DNA of 64,000 nt from Methylophilus medardicus. Lineage in GTDB: Bacteria > Pseudomonadota > Gammaproteobacteria > Burkholderiales > Methylophilaceae. The notes beneath the pieces are model-generated. The model worked only from the letters and a program-made list of their open reading frames with translations. It ran no database searches and was not told the origin of the DNA. Location of the stretch: NCBI RefSeq assembly GCF_006363955.1, contig NZ_CP040948.1, forward strand, positions 1,612,001 through 1,676,000. The letters run 5' to 3'. Both the position numbers and the translations under genes were made by a program. The number at the start of each line of letters is the position of its first letter. Positions within the stretch are counted from its first letter, which is position 1. Of this stretch, positions 1 through 8,748 are shown piece by piece.

Positions 1-98
1 AAAGCGCTGGGCAAATGCGTGGACCGGTCGCAGCTTGATTTTTAACGGCTCATCGTAGCCAAGCATGTTTAAGTATGTTTAATTAGGAGAGCCATTGT
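1..98 (+). other. window edge: possible tail of an upstream gene
   Basis: Two forward frames are open from the left edge. One ends with TAA at 43-45 and the other with TAG at 56-58. Either could be the last 15-19 codons of a gene that begins outside the window, and the sequence does not let me choose. Bases 59-98 are A/T-rich and end in the Shine-Dalgarno-like AGGAGA (85-90) that serves the short frame starting at 99. Confidence 0.25.
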
Positions 99-173
99 AT
101 GTCTGAACAACCGACCCAAAGCGCCTTAGGCGATGTCGCCGCACGAACGCTTGGCGTCTCTTACCACGCTTAA
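99..173 (+). pseudogene. 24-codon frame resembling the N-terminus of a family 2A encapsulin
   Basis: A good ribosome site (AGGAGA, 85-90) sits 8 bases before an ATG at 99, and the frame closes after 24 codons at 171-173. Residues 9-18 read SALGDVAART, which I recognise as the conserved start of family 2A (SrpI-like) encapsulin shell proteins, where the segment continues LANATKT. Here the resemblance stops after about 18 residues, and nothing encapsulin-like follows in any frame. The simplest reading is a deleted or truncated shell gene that kept its translation start. The match is short and from memory, so a leader peptide or chance resemblance remains possible. Confidence 0.35.
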
Positions 174-184
174 CCTGCGCCGGC

Positions 185-225
185 CACAGCCATTACGCCT
201 GAGCATCATGCGCGTGATGGCTGTG
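185..225. repeat. strong hairpin after the short frame
   Basis: Bases 185-198 (CACAGCCATTACGC) pair with 212-225 over 14 positions with one mismatch, around a 13-base loop. No run of T follows on either strand, so this is not a textbook terminator. It lies 12 bases after the stop of the encapsulin-like frame. It may end transcription of the upstream unit or mark the scar of a deletion. The rest of 226-319 shows nothing I can identify. Confidence 0.45.
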
Positions 226-319
226 TATTGCTATACTGCTGTTGTGACAATCCGCGCCAGCCTCTGTAGAATCAGCACCATTGACCACACACTGCTGCCG
301 CTTACTGGCACACAGACCG

Positions 320-1654
320 ATGAAATTTGATCCGCGTAACAACAAATTTACCGCTATTTTTACCCGCGAATTGCTTGAGGCTACGCTCCCTTCTGTGTTG
401 CTGATTTGTCTTGCCTTGTTTTTTGCCTACAAATTTATTGACCCAGCCCCGCCACGCAAGATTGTGATTGCCACGGGTGAGGCCGATTTGAATTACAACG
501 CCTTTGCCGCCATCTATGGGGTATATCTGCAAAAAGAAGGCATTACGCTGACGCTGCGAAAAACCACCGGCGACAACGAAAACCTGCGCTTACTCAAAGA
601 CCCTGACTCCAATGTCGATATCGCCTTTATTCAAGATGGTGTTGCGCAACGCGAAGGGGCTGGCTCGTTATTGTCATTGGGCAGCTTATATTACCAACCA
701 GTGTGGATTTTTTGTCGTTGCAAGACAGACACCACGCATTTATCAGCCCTCAAAGGCAAGCGTATTGGCATCGGTTATCTTGACAATGGCACGCATACCT
801 TAGCCAGCATGTTGTTGGCTGAAAGCGGCATTCACGCAAGTAATGCGAAACTGGTTGCCATCGGCGGTGAAGAAGCCGCCGCCGCCTTAAAGGCTGGCAA
901 GCTAGATGTTGCACTGTTTGTGGATGTAGCGAATTCGAGCATCATTCGTGAAATGGCATCGGATAAACGCCTGCGTTTGTTGAGCATGGACACGGCAGAA
1001 GCATTCTCTCGCAAGTTTGCGTTTATGCACCACTTGGTATTGCCCGAAGGCGCAATAGATTTGGCACGTAACATTCCCAACCATGATGTGCATTTGGTTG
1101 CGCCAACCGCGACCTTGGTGGTCAAAGAAAACATGCACCCGGCGCTGGTCTATTTGATGATGAAGGTGATTGCAGAGGTACATGGTGGCCCCAGTCTACT
1201 TAACAGCAAGGGGGAGTTTCCGTCTGCCAAAGATACTGACTTTCCATTAAGCACGCAGGCACTTAACTTTTATAAATCGGGGTTGCCGATTATTGATAAA
1301 TACTTGCCGTTCTGGGCTGCAACCTTTGTGAATCGGACCTTGATCGTGATCCTACCCTTGCTGGCTTTATTGATCCCGCTCACCAAAATCATTCCGATGG
1401 TGTACGTCTGGCTGGTGAAACGTAAACTGTTTCGTTATTACGGCGAGTTGCGTTTTTTGGATACGCAGTTACAAGAAATCAAGACTGCTGAAGATTTGCA
1501 AGACTGCCTTGAAAAGCTCAATGAGATTGAGGTCAAAGTGGTCAATGTGAAGTTACCAGTCCCTTTTTCACAATATGCCTACGAATTACGGGCGCACATT
1601 GAATTGGTCAGGTCTAAGCTACATCACCACAAGCTACAAACAGCGGCATCCTGA
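320..1654 (+). CDS. membrane-anchored TAXI-family solute-binding-like protein
   Basis: This 444-residue protein has the TAXI (TRAP-associated extracytoplasmic immunogenic) fold in its middle, roughly residues 45-330, with the typical opening KIVIATGEAD and a GKRIGIGYLDNGTH segment. An N-terminal hydrophobic helix (about 22-40) lacks a clear cleavage site and probably anchors it. A second hydrophobic helix (about 339-363) precedes a charged tail of about 80 residues. I chose the ATG at 320, since the longer frame from 281 adds residues unlike the family. TAXI proteins normally feed TRAP permeases, but no permease gene is present here, so a sensory or scaffold role is as likely as transport. 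It converges on the next gene with 3 bases between stops. Confidence 0.8.
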   Translation: MKFDPRNNKFTAIFTRELLEATLPSVLLICLALFFAYKFIDPAPPRKIVIATGEADLNYNAFAAIYGVYLQKEGITLTLRKTTGDNENLRLLKDPDSNVDIAFIQDGVAQREGAGSLLSLGSLYYQPVWIFCRCKTDTTHLSALKGKRIGIGYLDNGTHTLASMLLAESGIHASNAKLVAIGGEEAAAALKAGKLDVALFVDVANSSIIREMASDKRLRLLSMDTAEAFSRKFAFMHHLVLPEGAIDLARNIPNHDVHLVAPTATLVVKENMHPALVYLMMKVIAEVHGGPSLLNSKGEFPSAKDTDFPLSTQALNFYKSGLPIIDKYLPFWAATFVNRTLIVILPLLALLIPLTKIIPMVYVWLVKRKLFRYYGELRFLDTQLQEIKTAEDLQDCLEKLNEIEVKVVNVKLPVPFSQYAYELRAHIELVRSKLHHHKLQTAAS

Positions 1655-1657
1655 GAG

Positions 1658-3295
1658 TCATAGCGGCTGTGTCTGTCTGTCACGCACCCATTGCTGCAAT
1701 ACCCCTGCTTCCATCGGTTTGGCGTACAAATACCCTTGCACCAAATCACAACCTAGTGACTTCAGATAATCTGCCTGTGCCTGGGTCTCCACGCCCTCTG
1801 CAACAATCTGATAATGCAAATTTTTGCCCAAGACGACAATGGCACTGGTCACCGCTTCTGACCGCTCTTTACCCGGCACATCATTGACAAATGAACGATC
1901 CACTTTTAGATAATCCCCTGGAATATCTCGCAAATAAGCCAAGCATGAATAACCCGTGCCAAAGTCATCAATCGCGAGTTTGACCCCCAATTGCTTGAGC
2001 GCCTGTAAATGCGCAGTGCCTTTGTCATCGGTATGCACAAAAGCGCTTTCGGTCAACTCAATCACCAAGCGATCTGCGGCCAGGCCGGTCTCACGCAATA
2101 CTTGCTGAACATACGCATGAAACCCGGCTGACCGTAGCTGAATCGGTGACACGTTGACTGACACCTTGACTTGACTTAATGCGCCGTCTTTCCAAGCGGC
2201 GACTTGCTGACAAGCCGCTTTTAAGACCCAAGCCCCCATGGGCACAATCAAGCCCGTGACTTCGGCGATCCCAATGAATTTCACCGGCGGCACCACCCCC
2301 TGTTGTGGATGCCGCCAGCGGATCAAGGCCTCCACCCCAACCAGCGCCCCGGTCGTCAAATCCAATTGGGGCTGATACACCAGATAGAACTCCTGATGCG
2401 CAATTGCCGCCTCTAGTTCGCTGGCAAAGGCCAAATCCTCGGGCGGCAATACTTGCTCATGCATGACCCCTTTGCGGTAGTAGGTAAACGTCATGATACT
2501 CACCACAGAGATCAGTGAAAGCGTAATGATCAAAGGGGTTAACCGATAATCATGTTTAAAATAAACGCCCACGCCACCAAGAAAAATGGCGCATACAAAC
2601 AGCAAGCTAATAATCCAACGCAGATGTTTGCCTGTGTCGTCCAGCAACAATAAATAACTCATGGACGTTTGAGAAACCTGTTTGGCCAACAGCGCCGATG
2701 CGCAGCACAAGCCAGCCAAACAAGATAAGGCAGACAGTTGCCCATAGGCATCAGGAATACCGTAAGCCTGCGCCAACACCGCAGTGACTGGCATCAGCAT
2801 GGCAATGCTTAGAATGGCCTGGCTGACTTTGTTATATTGAAGTTGACACAAGCCCCAGCTGGTAATCACCAGCAGTGACATGGTGAAATCGGTGGCAATC
2901 TGGCCATGACTGACTGCAGACGAAAAACTTTGCAGAGATGAAAAATGATTAAATGCCGCGTGATGACTGAATCGCCAACCCGCTTGTAACGAAAACCCAA
3001 GCAACACAAAACCGATCAACCATCCCACCCAAGGATGTCCACGTCTGGTGTCGAAAATGACTTGCAAACTCACCGTAATAAAAATCAGGTAGCTGGTGCT
3101 TTGCAATACACTCAATTCAATGGTGTGATGTAAGTGACTCCATGGAAAACCTAACAGCACCGACACAATACTGGCAATCGCTAGCCATGGTGCATATTTC
3201 TGTACCGTCCGAAGAAAGCGGTGCCGCATGTATTGCCGTTGCGTGGCACATGCTTCAATGCTGACAGCTGACCAGTCAATACTGGATGGTGACAT
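1658..3295 (-). CDS. membrane EAL-domain c-di-GMP phosphodiesterase (copy 1)
   Basis: The 545-residue protein has a multi-pass membrane region (about residues 35-275, some seven hydrophobic stretches) followed by an EAL domain (about 290-540). The residues needed for cyclic di-GMP hydrolysis are visible: EAL at 322-324, Asn381 (VNVS), Glu413 (IELTES), the Asp pair in DDFGTGYS (443-444), Lys464 (LKVD), Glu500 in AEGVET and Gln520. There is no GGDEF domain. The enzyme is therefore probably active and membrane-bound, with the membrane region as likely sensor. It is a paralogue of the next gene on the same strand, and the two share architecture throughout. Confidence 0.9.
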   Translation of the reverse strand: MSPSSIDWSAVSIEACATQRQYMRHRFLRTVQKYAPWLAIASIVSVLLGFPWSHLHHTIELSVLQSTSYLIFITVSLQVIFDTRRGHPWVGWLIGFVLLGFSLQAGWRFSHHAAFNHFSSLQSFSSAVSHGQIATDFTMSLLVITSWGLCQLQYNKVSQAILSIAMLMPVTAVLAQAYGIPDAYGQLSALSCLAGLCCASALLAKQVSQTSMSYLLLLDDTGKHLRWIISLLFVCAIFLGGVGVYFKHDYRLTPLIITLSLISVVSIMTFTYYRKGVMHEQVLPPEDLAFASELEAAIAHQEFYLVYQPQLDLTTGALVGVEALIRWRHPQQGVVPPVKFIGIAEVTGLIVPMGAWVLKAACQQVAAWKDGALSQVKVSVNVSPIQLRSAGFHAYVQQVLRETGLAADRLVIELTESAFVHTDDKGTAHLQALKQLGVKLAIDDFGTGYSCLAYLRDIPGDYLKVDRSFVNDVPGKERSEAVTSAIVVLGKNLHYQIVAEGVETQAQADYLKSLGCDLVQGYLYAKPMEAGVLQQWVRDRQTQPL

Positions 3296-3342
3296 GTTAC
3301 CCCCTGTCTCGTTCTATGATGATGCCCTGCCTGTAGCGGGGT

Positions 3343-3377
3343 GTTTCAATGCACTATAGGCGCCAGCCCATTGAAAC
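3343..3377. repeat. inverted repeat upstream of the first EAL gene
   Basis: GTTTCAATG at 3343-3351 is mirrored by CATTGAAAC at 3369-3377, a perfect 9-base inverted repeat with a 17-base spacer. It lies 48-82 bases before the start of the EAL gene that begins at 3295. It could be an operator or an mRNA hairpin. I saw no copy of it before the second EAL gene. Confidence 0.35.
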
Positions 3378-3523
3378 TAACATCTAAGAAAACAGGGTTT
3401 TATGTTCCATTAAATCAAATTAAATTGACACAAATATTTAATAAGAAATAGCAAGGGGTTAATGCATTGGGCGTACATCAACACAGCAAAAAATGATCGT
3501 GCTGCCAGAAGGACTTGAAAAAA

Positions 3524-5173
3524 TTAAGATTCGGCGTTCTGACGCAGGGCTACCCATTGTAATAAGGCCTGCGGTTCTAGAGGCTTCGCAAATAAGAAAC
3601 CTTGTGCGATGTCGCAGCCAATTTCTTTGAGAAACTCTGCTTGCGCTTGGGTTTCAATGCCTTCCGCGATAATGCGGTAATCCAGACTCTTACCTAAACT
3701 GACAATGGCTCGAATCACCGCTTGCGCTTTGTTATGACCAGGTAATTCCATCACAAACGAACGGTCAACCTTCAGATAATCGCCCGGAATATCCCGTAGG
3801 TAGGACAAGCATGAATAGCCTGTGCCAAAATCGTCAATCGCAAGCTGAATGCCGGCCTCTTTTAAGCGATGCATGATGCGCGCATTGTCTCCGTCGTCCT
3901 GCACAAATGCGCTTTCGGTGAGCTCGACCACCAATCGGTGCGGTGCCAAGCCACTTTCATCCAAAATTTGCAGAATATCTTCTACCAGCGTGCCGGATTT
4001 GAGTTGTAACGCAGACACATTCACTGACAGCTCAATTTTACCCAGCACGGGATCATGGTTCCATTGCGCGGCTTGCATACAAGCGGTGCGCATCACCCAT
4101 TTACCCAGCGGCACAATCAGCCCGGTCAACTCGGCCACGCGAATAAATTTTTCTGGCGAAATAATGCCCTTTTCGGGATGCCGCCAGCGTAACAGTGCCT
4201 CAACCCCTTTTAATTTGCCCGTGTTGAAGTCGACTTGCGGTTGATAGACGAGAAAAAACTGCTGGTTTGCCAGTGCCGTCTCTACCTGACTGGCAAAGTC
4301 CATCTCTGCAGCAGGCAATATCTGCTCATTGGTTTGCCCTTTGCCATAATAAGTCGCTGTCATGGTGTAAATGATGGCCAAGATGCATGCCACCACCACC
4401 ACCGGCAATGCCCGCATATTATCGCCAAACTCAACCCCTGCGCGCGCCAGCATGATGGCAAAAAAGCTCAACAACAAAATACTAAAACGAATTTGTTTAC
4501 CGTGATCGTCCATCAACAACAGATAGCTCATGGGCGGGTGTGACGCATGCCTTGCCAGCAAGCCAAAAGCACACAGCAAGCCACTCAGTGTCGCTAGCGG
4601 CGGCATCAGGCCATACGGACGCGCAATCCCACACAAAAAGCCAAGCAGCGGGATCAAAGGAATCATCACAGCCACACATAGGATGGCTTGGCTGGTAGCC
4701 AACCAGCCAGAGCGCTGGAACAAATAAGAAATGGCGATGAGACAGGCCAGTAAAGCGCCAGCAGCGTATTCAGCGACCCGTGACACTTGATGCACCTGCA
4801 CCTCGTTGGCGATACGCAATAAATGCGCAGTGTCGTTGAAATCGGCAGCATAAGGGGTCAGCTGCACCACAAACAGACTAACGGTCACCAATGACATGGT
4901 GAGCATGGCTAAATTGTTACGGCCGTTTTCGAGCAGCAAGTTATAGCTGACCAAAATAAACGTGAGGTAAGTCAGCAGCTGGGCTAACCAGACATTATTG
5001 TCGACATCTAACAGGTAGTGCGGAAAGCCTAGCAAGCCGCATACCATGCTGGCCATGGCTAAAAAATGCGTGTTATCTTGCACCTTGCGCACAAGGCGAT
5101 GCCGCATAAATTGCCGTTGCGTTGTATTTTCACTGAGTGGCGCAACTTGCTCGCCAGTCCCGGTTTGACTCAT
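3524..5173 (-). CDS. membrane EAL-domain c-di-GMP phosphodiesterase (copy 2)
   Basis: The 549-residue protein has the same layout as its neighbour: a short hydrophilic start containing the shared QRQ(Y/F)MRHR segment, a multi-pass membrane region (about 35-280) and an EAL domain (EAL at 325-327). It retains VNVS, VELTES, DDFGTGYS, LKVDRSFV, AEGIET and the late Gln in GCDIAQGF, so hydrolysis of c-di-GMP is expected. A conserved MSYLLLMDDHGK stretch before the last membrane helices matches the paralogue. The pair look like a tandem duplication, with a 228-base gap between them that leaves room for separate promoters. Confidence 0.9.
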   Translation of the reverse strand: MSQTGTGEQVAPLSENTTQRQFMRHRLVRKVQDNTHFLAMASMVCGLLGFPHYLLDVDNNVWLAQLLTYLTFILVSYNLLLENGRNNLAMLTMSLVTVSLFVVQLTPYAADFNDTAHLLRIANEVQVHQVSRVAEYAAGALLACLIAISYLFQRSGWLATSQAILCVAVMIPLIPLLGFLCGIARPYGLMPPLATLSGLLCAFGLLARHASHPPMSYLLLMDDHGKQIRFSILLLSFFAIMLARAGVEFGDNMRALPVVVVACILAIIYTMTATYYGKGQTNEQILPAAEMDFASQVETALANQQFFLVYQPQVDFNTGKLKGVEALLRWRHPEKGIISPEKFIRVAELTGLIVPLGKWVMRTACMQAAQWNHDPVLGKIELSVNVSALQLKSGTLVEDILQILDESGLAPHRLVVELTESAFVQDDGDNARIMHRLKEAGIQLAIDDFGTGYSCLSYLRDIPGDYLKVDRSFVMELPGHNKAQAVIRAIVSLGKSLDYRIIAEGIETQAQAEFLKEIGCDIAQGFLFAKPLEPQALLQWVALRQNAES

Positions 5174-5345
5174 TATTTACCCTTTAACCACAATCGCCAG
5201 ATCATGTTTGTACCCGCGGCACAAAAGTTGACCGATTCAGGCCATTAAACCTGAAAACTCATGTGTGTTAACGGTTAAATAAGTGGATAAATTGAGACCT
5301 CATTGAAAAAAAATGACATTTAAATCTGTTGAGACGAAAGGATGA

Positions 5346-5624
5346 TCAGGCGGCCTCAAGCACGCGCTGCATCCCATCGGCGCTATTGCGCGTGTAGACG
5401 ACTTTAAGACCCCGTTTATGGGCCACATGTTTGATACGATACATCATCGAATGATTCAGCCAGCCAATCACTAACACAATCACATTGACGTTTGCAGGCA
5501 GCTCACGTTTGACATCGCCCGGCTTTCTGCCAGTCCAGTGATCAATCTTATCGATCCCCTGTGCTTGCAGTACCTGTTTGATACCCTCAATGCGGTCACC
5601 ACCAATGACTAATGCTTTTGACAT
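5346..5624 (-). CDS. DUF2325 family protein
   Basis: This 92-residue protein opens with SKALVIGGDRIEGIKQVL and contains the DUF2325 pattern of a Rossmann-like half domain (VIGG near the start, VIVLVIGWLNHSMMYRIKHVAH in the middle). The function of the family is not established. I chose the ATG at 5624 because ACAGGAGAG stands just before it. A longer frame to 5660 would start inside the preceding terminator hairpin. It is separated from the sulfate-binding protein gene by that terminator, so it is probably transcribed on its own. Confidence 0.75.
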   Translation of the reverse strand: MSKALVIGGDRIEGIKQVLQAQGIDKIDHWTGRKPGDVKRELPANVNVIVLVIGWLNHSMMYRIKHVAHKRGLKVVYTRNSADGMQRVLEAA

Positions 5625-5648
5625 GCGATACTCTCCTGTTGTAGAGAA

Positions 5649-5679
5649 AGAAAAAGGCATTGGGTAAATGCCTTTTTCT
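5649..5679 (-). terminator. terminator of the sulfur-uptake operon
   Basis: AGAAAAAGGCATT (5649-5661) pairs with AATGCCTTTTTCT (5667-5679) around a five-base loop. On the minus strand the stem runs into a T-rich tract. It lies 12 bases after the stop of the sulfate-binding protein gene. Confidence 0.85.
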
Positions 5680-5691
5680 GTCGATCAAATC

Positions 5692-6699
5692 TTAATTCTG
5701 GTAAATCTCGTCAAACACACCGCCATCGGCAAAATGGGTTTTTTGCGCTTTTTGCCAACCGCCAAACACTTCGTCAATCTTGATTAAATTGACTTTAGGA
5801 AACTGTTTGTCGTATTTTTTGGCCACGGATTCTAGCGTTGGGCGGTAGTAGTTCTTCGCGGCAATCTCTTGCCCCTCTTCGCTATACAAGTATTCCAGAT
5901 ACGCTTTGGAAACCGCTTCGGTACCGTGACGCTTGGCATTTTTGTCAACAACTGTCACCGGCGGCTCCGCCAAGATAGACAGCGATGGCACCACAATATC
6001 AAACTTGTCCGGACCCAACTCTTTCAACGCTAGAAAAGCTTCGTTTTCCCAAGCCAACAGCACATCACCAATGCCGCGCTCAACAAAAGTCGTGGTTGAT
6101 CCGCGTGCGCCACTATCCAGCACCGGTACGTTTTTAAATACCTTCTTCAAAAAGTCTTTGGCTTTGGCCTCGTCATTGTTATTTTGCTTCAGTGCATAAG
6201 CATAAGCCGCCAGGTAGTTCCAGCGTGCGCCACCCGAGGTTTTTGGATTAGGCGTAATCACCGAAGTGCCTGGTTTGATCAAATCGTTCCAGTCTTTAAT
6301 ATTTTTTGGGTTGCCTTTACGCACCAAAAACACAATGGTGGAAGTATAAGGCGAGCTGTTATGCGGCAAGCGTTTCTGCCAGTCTGGCCCAAACAAACGC
6401 CCTTTGCTACCCACTTCGTCAATATCGTAAGACAAAGCGAGTGTCACTACGTCTGCCTGCAAACCGTCAATCACCGAACGCGCCTGCTTGCCTGAGCCAC
6501 CGTGCGACTGCTTTACCGTCACGTTGTCGCCGGTTTTGGCTTTCCAGTATTTTGCGAAAGCATCGTTGTAGTCTTGATACAACTCGCGTGTCGGATCGTA
6601 GGACACGTTGAGCAAGCTGACGTCAGCTGCCGAGGCAGCCACCGGTAATGCAAAGGCGAGCGCTGCAATTACCTGAATTAAAGTCTTGTTGAATGTCAT
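5692..6699 (-). CDS. sbp: periplasmic sulfate-binding protein of an ABC transporter
   Basis: The 335-residue protein begins with a signal peptide (cleavage likely after ASA, residues 22-24) and continues with the Sbp/CysP family start [19 protein letters not shown]. Other family segments are [30 protein letters not shown] and [20 protein letters not shown]. It should bind sulfate or thiosulfate for a CysTWA-type permease, but no permease or ATPase gene is in the window. An AAGGA ribosome site precedes the ATG. It is the last gene of a minus-strand unit behind yezD and a large porin, 12 bases after the porin stop, and ends at a clear terminator. Confidence 0.92.
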   Translation of the reverse strand: MTFNKTLIQVIAALAFALPVAASAADVSLLNVSYDPTRELYQDYNDAFAKYWKAKTGDNVTVKQSHGGSGKQARSVIDGLQADVVTLALSYDIDEVGSKGRLFGPDWQKRLPHNSSPYTSTIVFLVRKGNPKNIKDWNDLIKPGTSVITPNPKTSGGARWNYLAAYAYALKQNNNDEAKAKDFLKKVFKNVPVLDSGARGSTTTFVERGIGDVLLAWENEAFLALKELGPDKFDIVVPSLSILAEPPVTVVDKNAKRHGTEAVSKAYLEYLYSEEGQEIAAKNYYRPTLESVAKKYDKQFPKVNLIKIDEVFGGWQKAQKTHFADGGVFDEIYQN

Positions 6700-6711
6700 G
6701 CTATTCCTTAA

Positions 6712-8391
6712 TTAAAAGCCTAATAATGTCAGTTCGGTGTAGAAAAAGTCTGATTCACTAGAGCGTGTGGCATCGTTATTATTGGCTGGCAGTTGCACCG
6801 TGTTTTTCACAAAATCACCTGCCCAAAAGTGCGCATAGCCCAAGTTCAATGAAGCATATTGATTGAGTGGGAATCTAACGCGCAAATCAAACTCTTTGCC
6901 TAAGTCTTTACCTGAGTTACCGGTACGATCACGCAAGTTAGCCCCAGCGTTCCAACGATCACTGGCACTGTCCAAACGGTACCAACTAAAACCGGTATCC
7001 ACTTTGACGTTTTCAAGCCAAGTGAATTTTGGATCGAACTCTAAACGTACTTTTGGAGTACGAATGTTTTCCATTTGAATATAGTCATCGTTAGACCATG
7101 GGCGAGCAAAACCGAACAAGCGATCAAAACGCTGGTTAGCGGTAAAATCGTTGCCTGAAGGCGTTGTGCGATCACCTGTTGCTACGCCGTAAAAGGCACT
7201 GACGCGAGGTTTCCACAAATGGTTAAAGGTATAGCCGATTTCAGCGTTGTAAGCATGGGCATCATGGTCAACCTCACGATAGCCAATGGTATTACTGATA
7301 AAACGATCCTGGTGGCCCCACTGCTTGATGTAGCTCGCGTCATAGTCCCAGCTTGTGCCAGGCACAACCCCAAAAACACGCAAACCAGCCGTGTGAATTT
7401 CACGATCAATTTTGGCCTGATTCTGCTGCGCTGCAGTGTAAACAGAGCGGTCACTGTATGAATTGCCGTTAGCGTCGTATTTCACCTCGCTACCATCTTG
7501 TTTAAGCAAGAAGTAATAAGGTTGAATCGACACGTATTCTGACAAGCCACGCCAATCAAAAATAGCACCATAAAAATTCTGTGAGTGATCCACCTGATCT
7601 AGTTGGTCAGTAAAGCGTTGCACGGGTTGCACACCAAAGACTTCAAGTTGCCAATCGTTCTTTTTATCACCGATGTTTGCACGCACACCCTGAAAGGTAT
7701 TCGTTGTGTTGCGCCACTCGTTACGCGCGATCAAGCGTCTATCAACGGCTTCCCAAGCGAGGCGACCGCCGCGTACCCAGAAGGGACGGCTGTTACCAAG
7801 ATCGTCCTTACCGAAAATGCTGTCTTTGAAATACAACTCCAGATAGGCTTGCAGAAAATCGGCCTTATCCACATCTCGTGTATCGTTGCTACGTGTGTAA
7901 TCACTATGATTACGACGAGAATCTTGAACCTCCACCGCAAAACGGAATGGGTCCAGAATATTTTTTAAACCAACATAAGCTCTTGAACGCAGCAGTAATG
8001 GCTCATCAATATTTTGTTGCGCGCGACGAAAATCGTTATCACGATGCTCAAAACGCGCACGGTATTCGAAGCCGATGTCCAACCAGTCAACATCTGCAAA
8101 GGCATCGTAATCTTTCAACCAAGTTTTGTTGAGCTGCTTAACGTAACGTGGAGGCTCGGTTTCCTTTTGCGTGCCATAACTGCGACGCTCCACATAGTAG
8201 CCAGCGGCAGCCTTTGCGGCGGCTTTTTCTTCCGCTTTAATTTCCGCCAAGCGTGCTTTCACTTTTTTCTGTTGCTCAGTATCTTCCACCTGCGCCTCAG
8301 CTTGAACGGCCTCCTCTGCAAAGGCCACACCATTTCCTAGCCACCAAAGCCCTGCGGTAGCGAGTGCAAGGCTTATTTTCTTTAACTGCAT
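6712..8391 (-). CDS. outer-membrane porin, alginate-export-like family
   Basis: The 559-residue protein has a signal peptide (AFA, residues 23-25), then an Ala/Lys/Glu-rich, probably helical segment (26-64), then a long region of alternating beta strands ending in a C-terminal phenylalanine (TELTLLGF). The barrel resembles the alginate-export (AlgE-like) family, for example in the stretch FEYRARFEHRDNDF. In this setting, between YezD and the sulfate-binding protein, the channel more likely admits a sulfur-containing nutrient than alginate; that is inference from context. CGGGAGAAATAC precedes the ATG, and the gap to the next gene is 12 bases, consistent with one operon. Confidence 0.8.
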   Translation of the reverse strand: MQLKKISLALATAGLWWLGNGVAFAEEAVQAEAQVEDTEQQKKVKARLAEIKAEEKAAAKAAAGYYVERRSYGTQKETEPPRYVKQLNKTWLKDYDAFADVDWLDIGFEYRARFEHRDNDFRRAQQNIDEPLLLRSRAYVGLKNILDPFRFAVEVQDSRRNHSDYTRSNDTRDVDKADFLQAYLELYFKDSIFGKDDLGNSRPFWVRGGRLAWEAVDRRLIARNEWRNTTNTFQGVRANIGDKKNDWQLEVFGVQPVQRFTDQLDQVDHSQNFYGAIFDWRGLSEYVSIQPYYFLLKQDGSEVKYDANGNSYSDRSVYTAAQQNQAKIDREIHTAGLRVFGVVPGTSWDYDASYIKQWGHQDRFISNTIGYREVDHDAHAYNAEIGYTFNHLWKPRVSAFYGVATGDRTTPSGNDFTANQRFDRLFGFARPWSNDDYIQMENIRTPKVRLEFDPKFTWLENVKVDTGFSWYRLDSASDRWNAGANLRDRTGNSGKDLGKEFDLRVRFPLNQYASLNLGYAHFWAGDFVKNTVQLPANNNDATRSSESDFFYTELTLLGF

Positions 8392-8451
8392 GTATTTCTC
8401 CCGTAAATAAATGACTTCCAGCCGCCTGGTCAGTGTGCTAAATAATATCCA

Positions 8452-8646
8452 CTACTTTTTGGATTTTATTTGTTGATCAAAGCGGACTTTCTCGCGTCGC
8501 TCAATTTGCGTCACGCGGCCATCATGGACCGTGATTTCAATCGAACCATACCCTGTGTCGCGCTGCACAGCTGCAATCGCAGCGGCAACCACCGCCAATA
8601 CGGCCTCATCGGTTTGTAAGTCTGGTTTGTTTAAGGCTGTAGACAT
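8452..8646 (-). CDS. YezD family (DUF2292) small protein
   Basis: A 64-residue protein with the YezD/DUF2292 signature: a helix ending AAIAAVQRDTGYGSIEITVHDG, then RVTQIERREKVRF. The family is commonly found with sulfate or sulfonate assimilation genes and often follows a sulfur-starvation promoter; its biochemical role is unknown. I prefer the ATG at 8646, which has GAGAGAC before it, over an upstream GTG at 8658. It heads the unit yezD-porin-sbp, with 60 bases before the porin. Confidence 0.8.
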   Translation of the reverse strand: MSTALNKPDLQTDEAVLAVVAAAIAAVQRDTGYGSIEITVHDGRVTQIERREKVRFDQQIKSKK

Positions 8647-8748
8647 GATGTCTCTCACTGCATTGAATGAGGAGCATTATTTCAGACTATTTATATTTTA
8701 AAAAATAATTATTTGTTATTTTTATATTACTTTTAACTATATAAAGAA

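Noticed and set aside
133-330. 65-codon plus-strand frame
   Set aside because: It starts without a ribosome site, crosses the hairpin at 185-225 and runs into the start of the TAXI gene in another frame.
3849-4244. 131-codon plus-strand frame
   Set aside because: It is antisense to the catalytic EAL domain of the second phosphodiesterase, with Ser/Arg-rich shadow composition.
5692-6699. Molybdate- or phosphate-binding protein
   Set aside because: The YDPTRELY and [12 protein letters not shown] patterns belong to the sulfate-binding group, and the YezD neighbour agrees.
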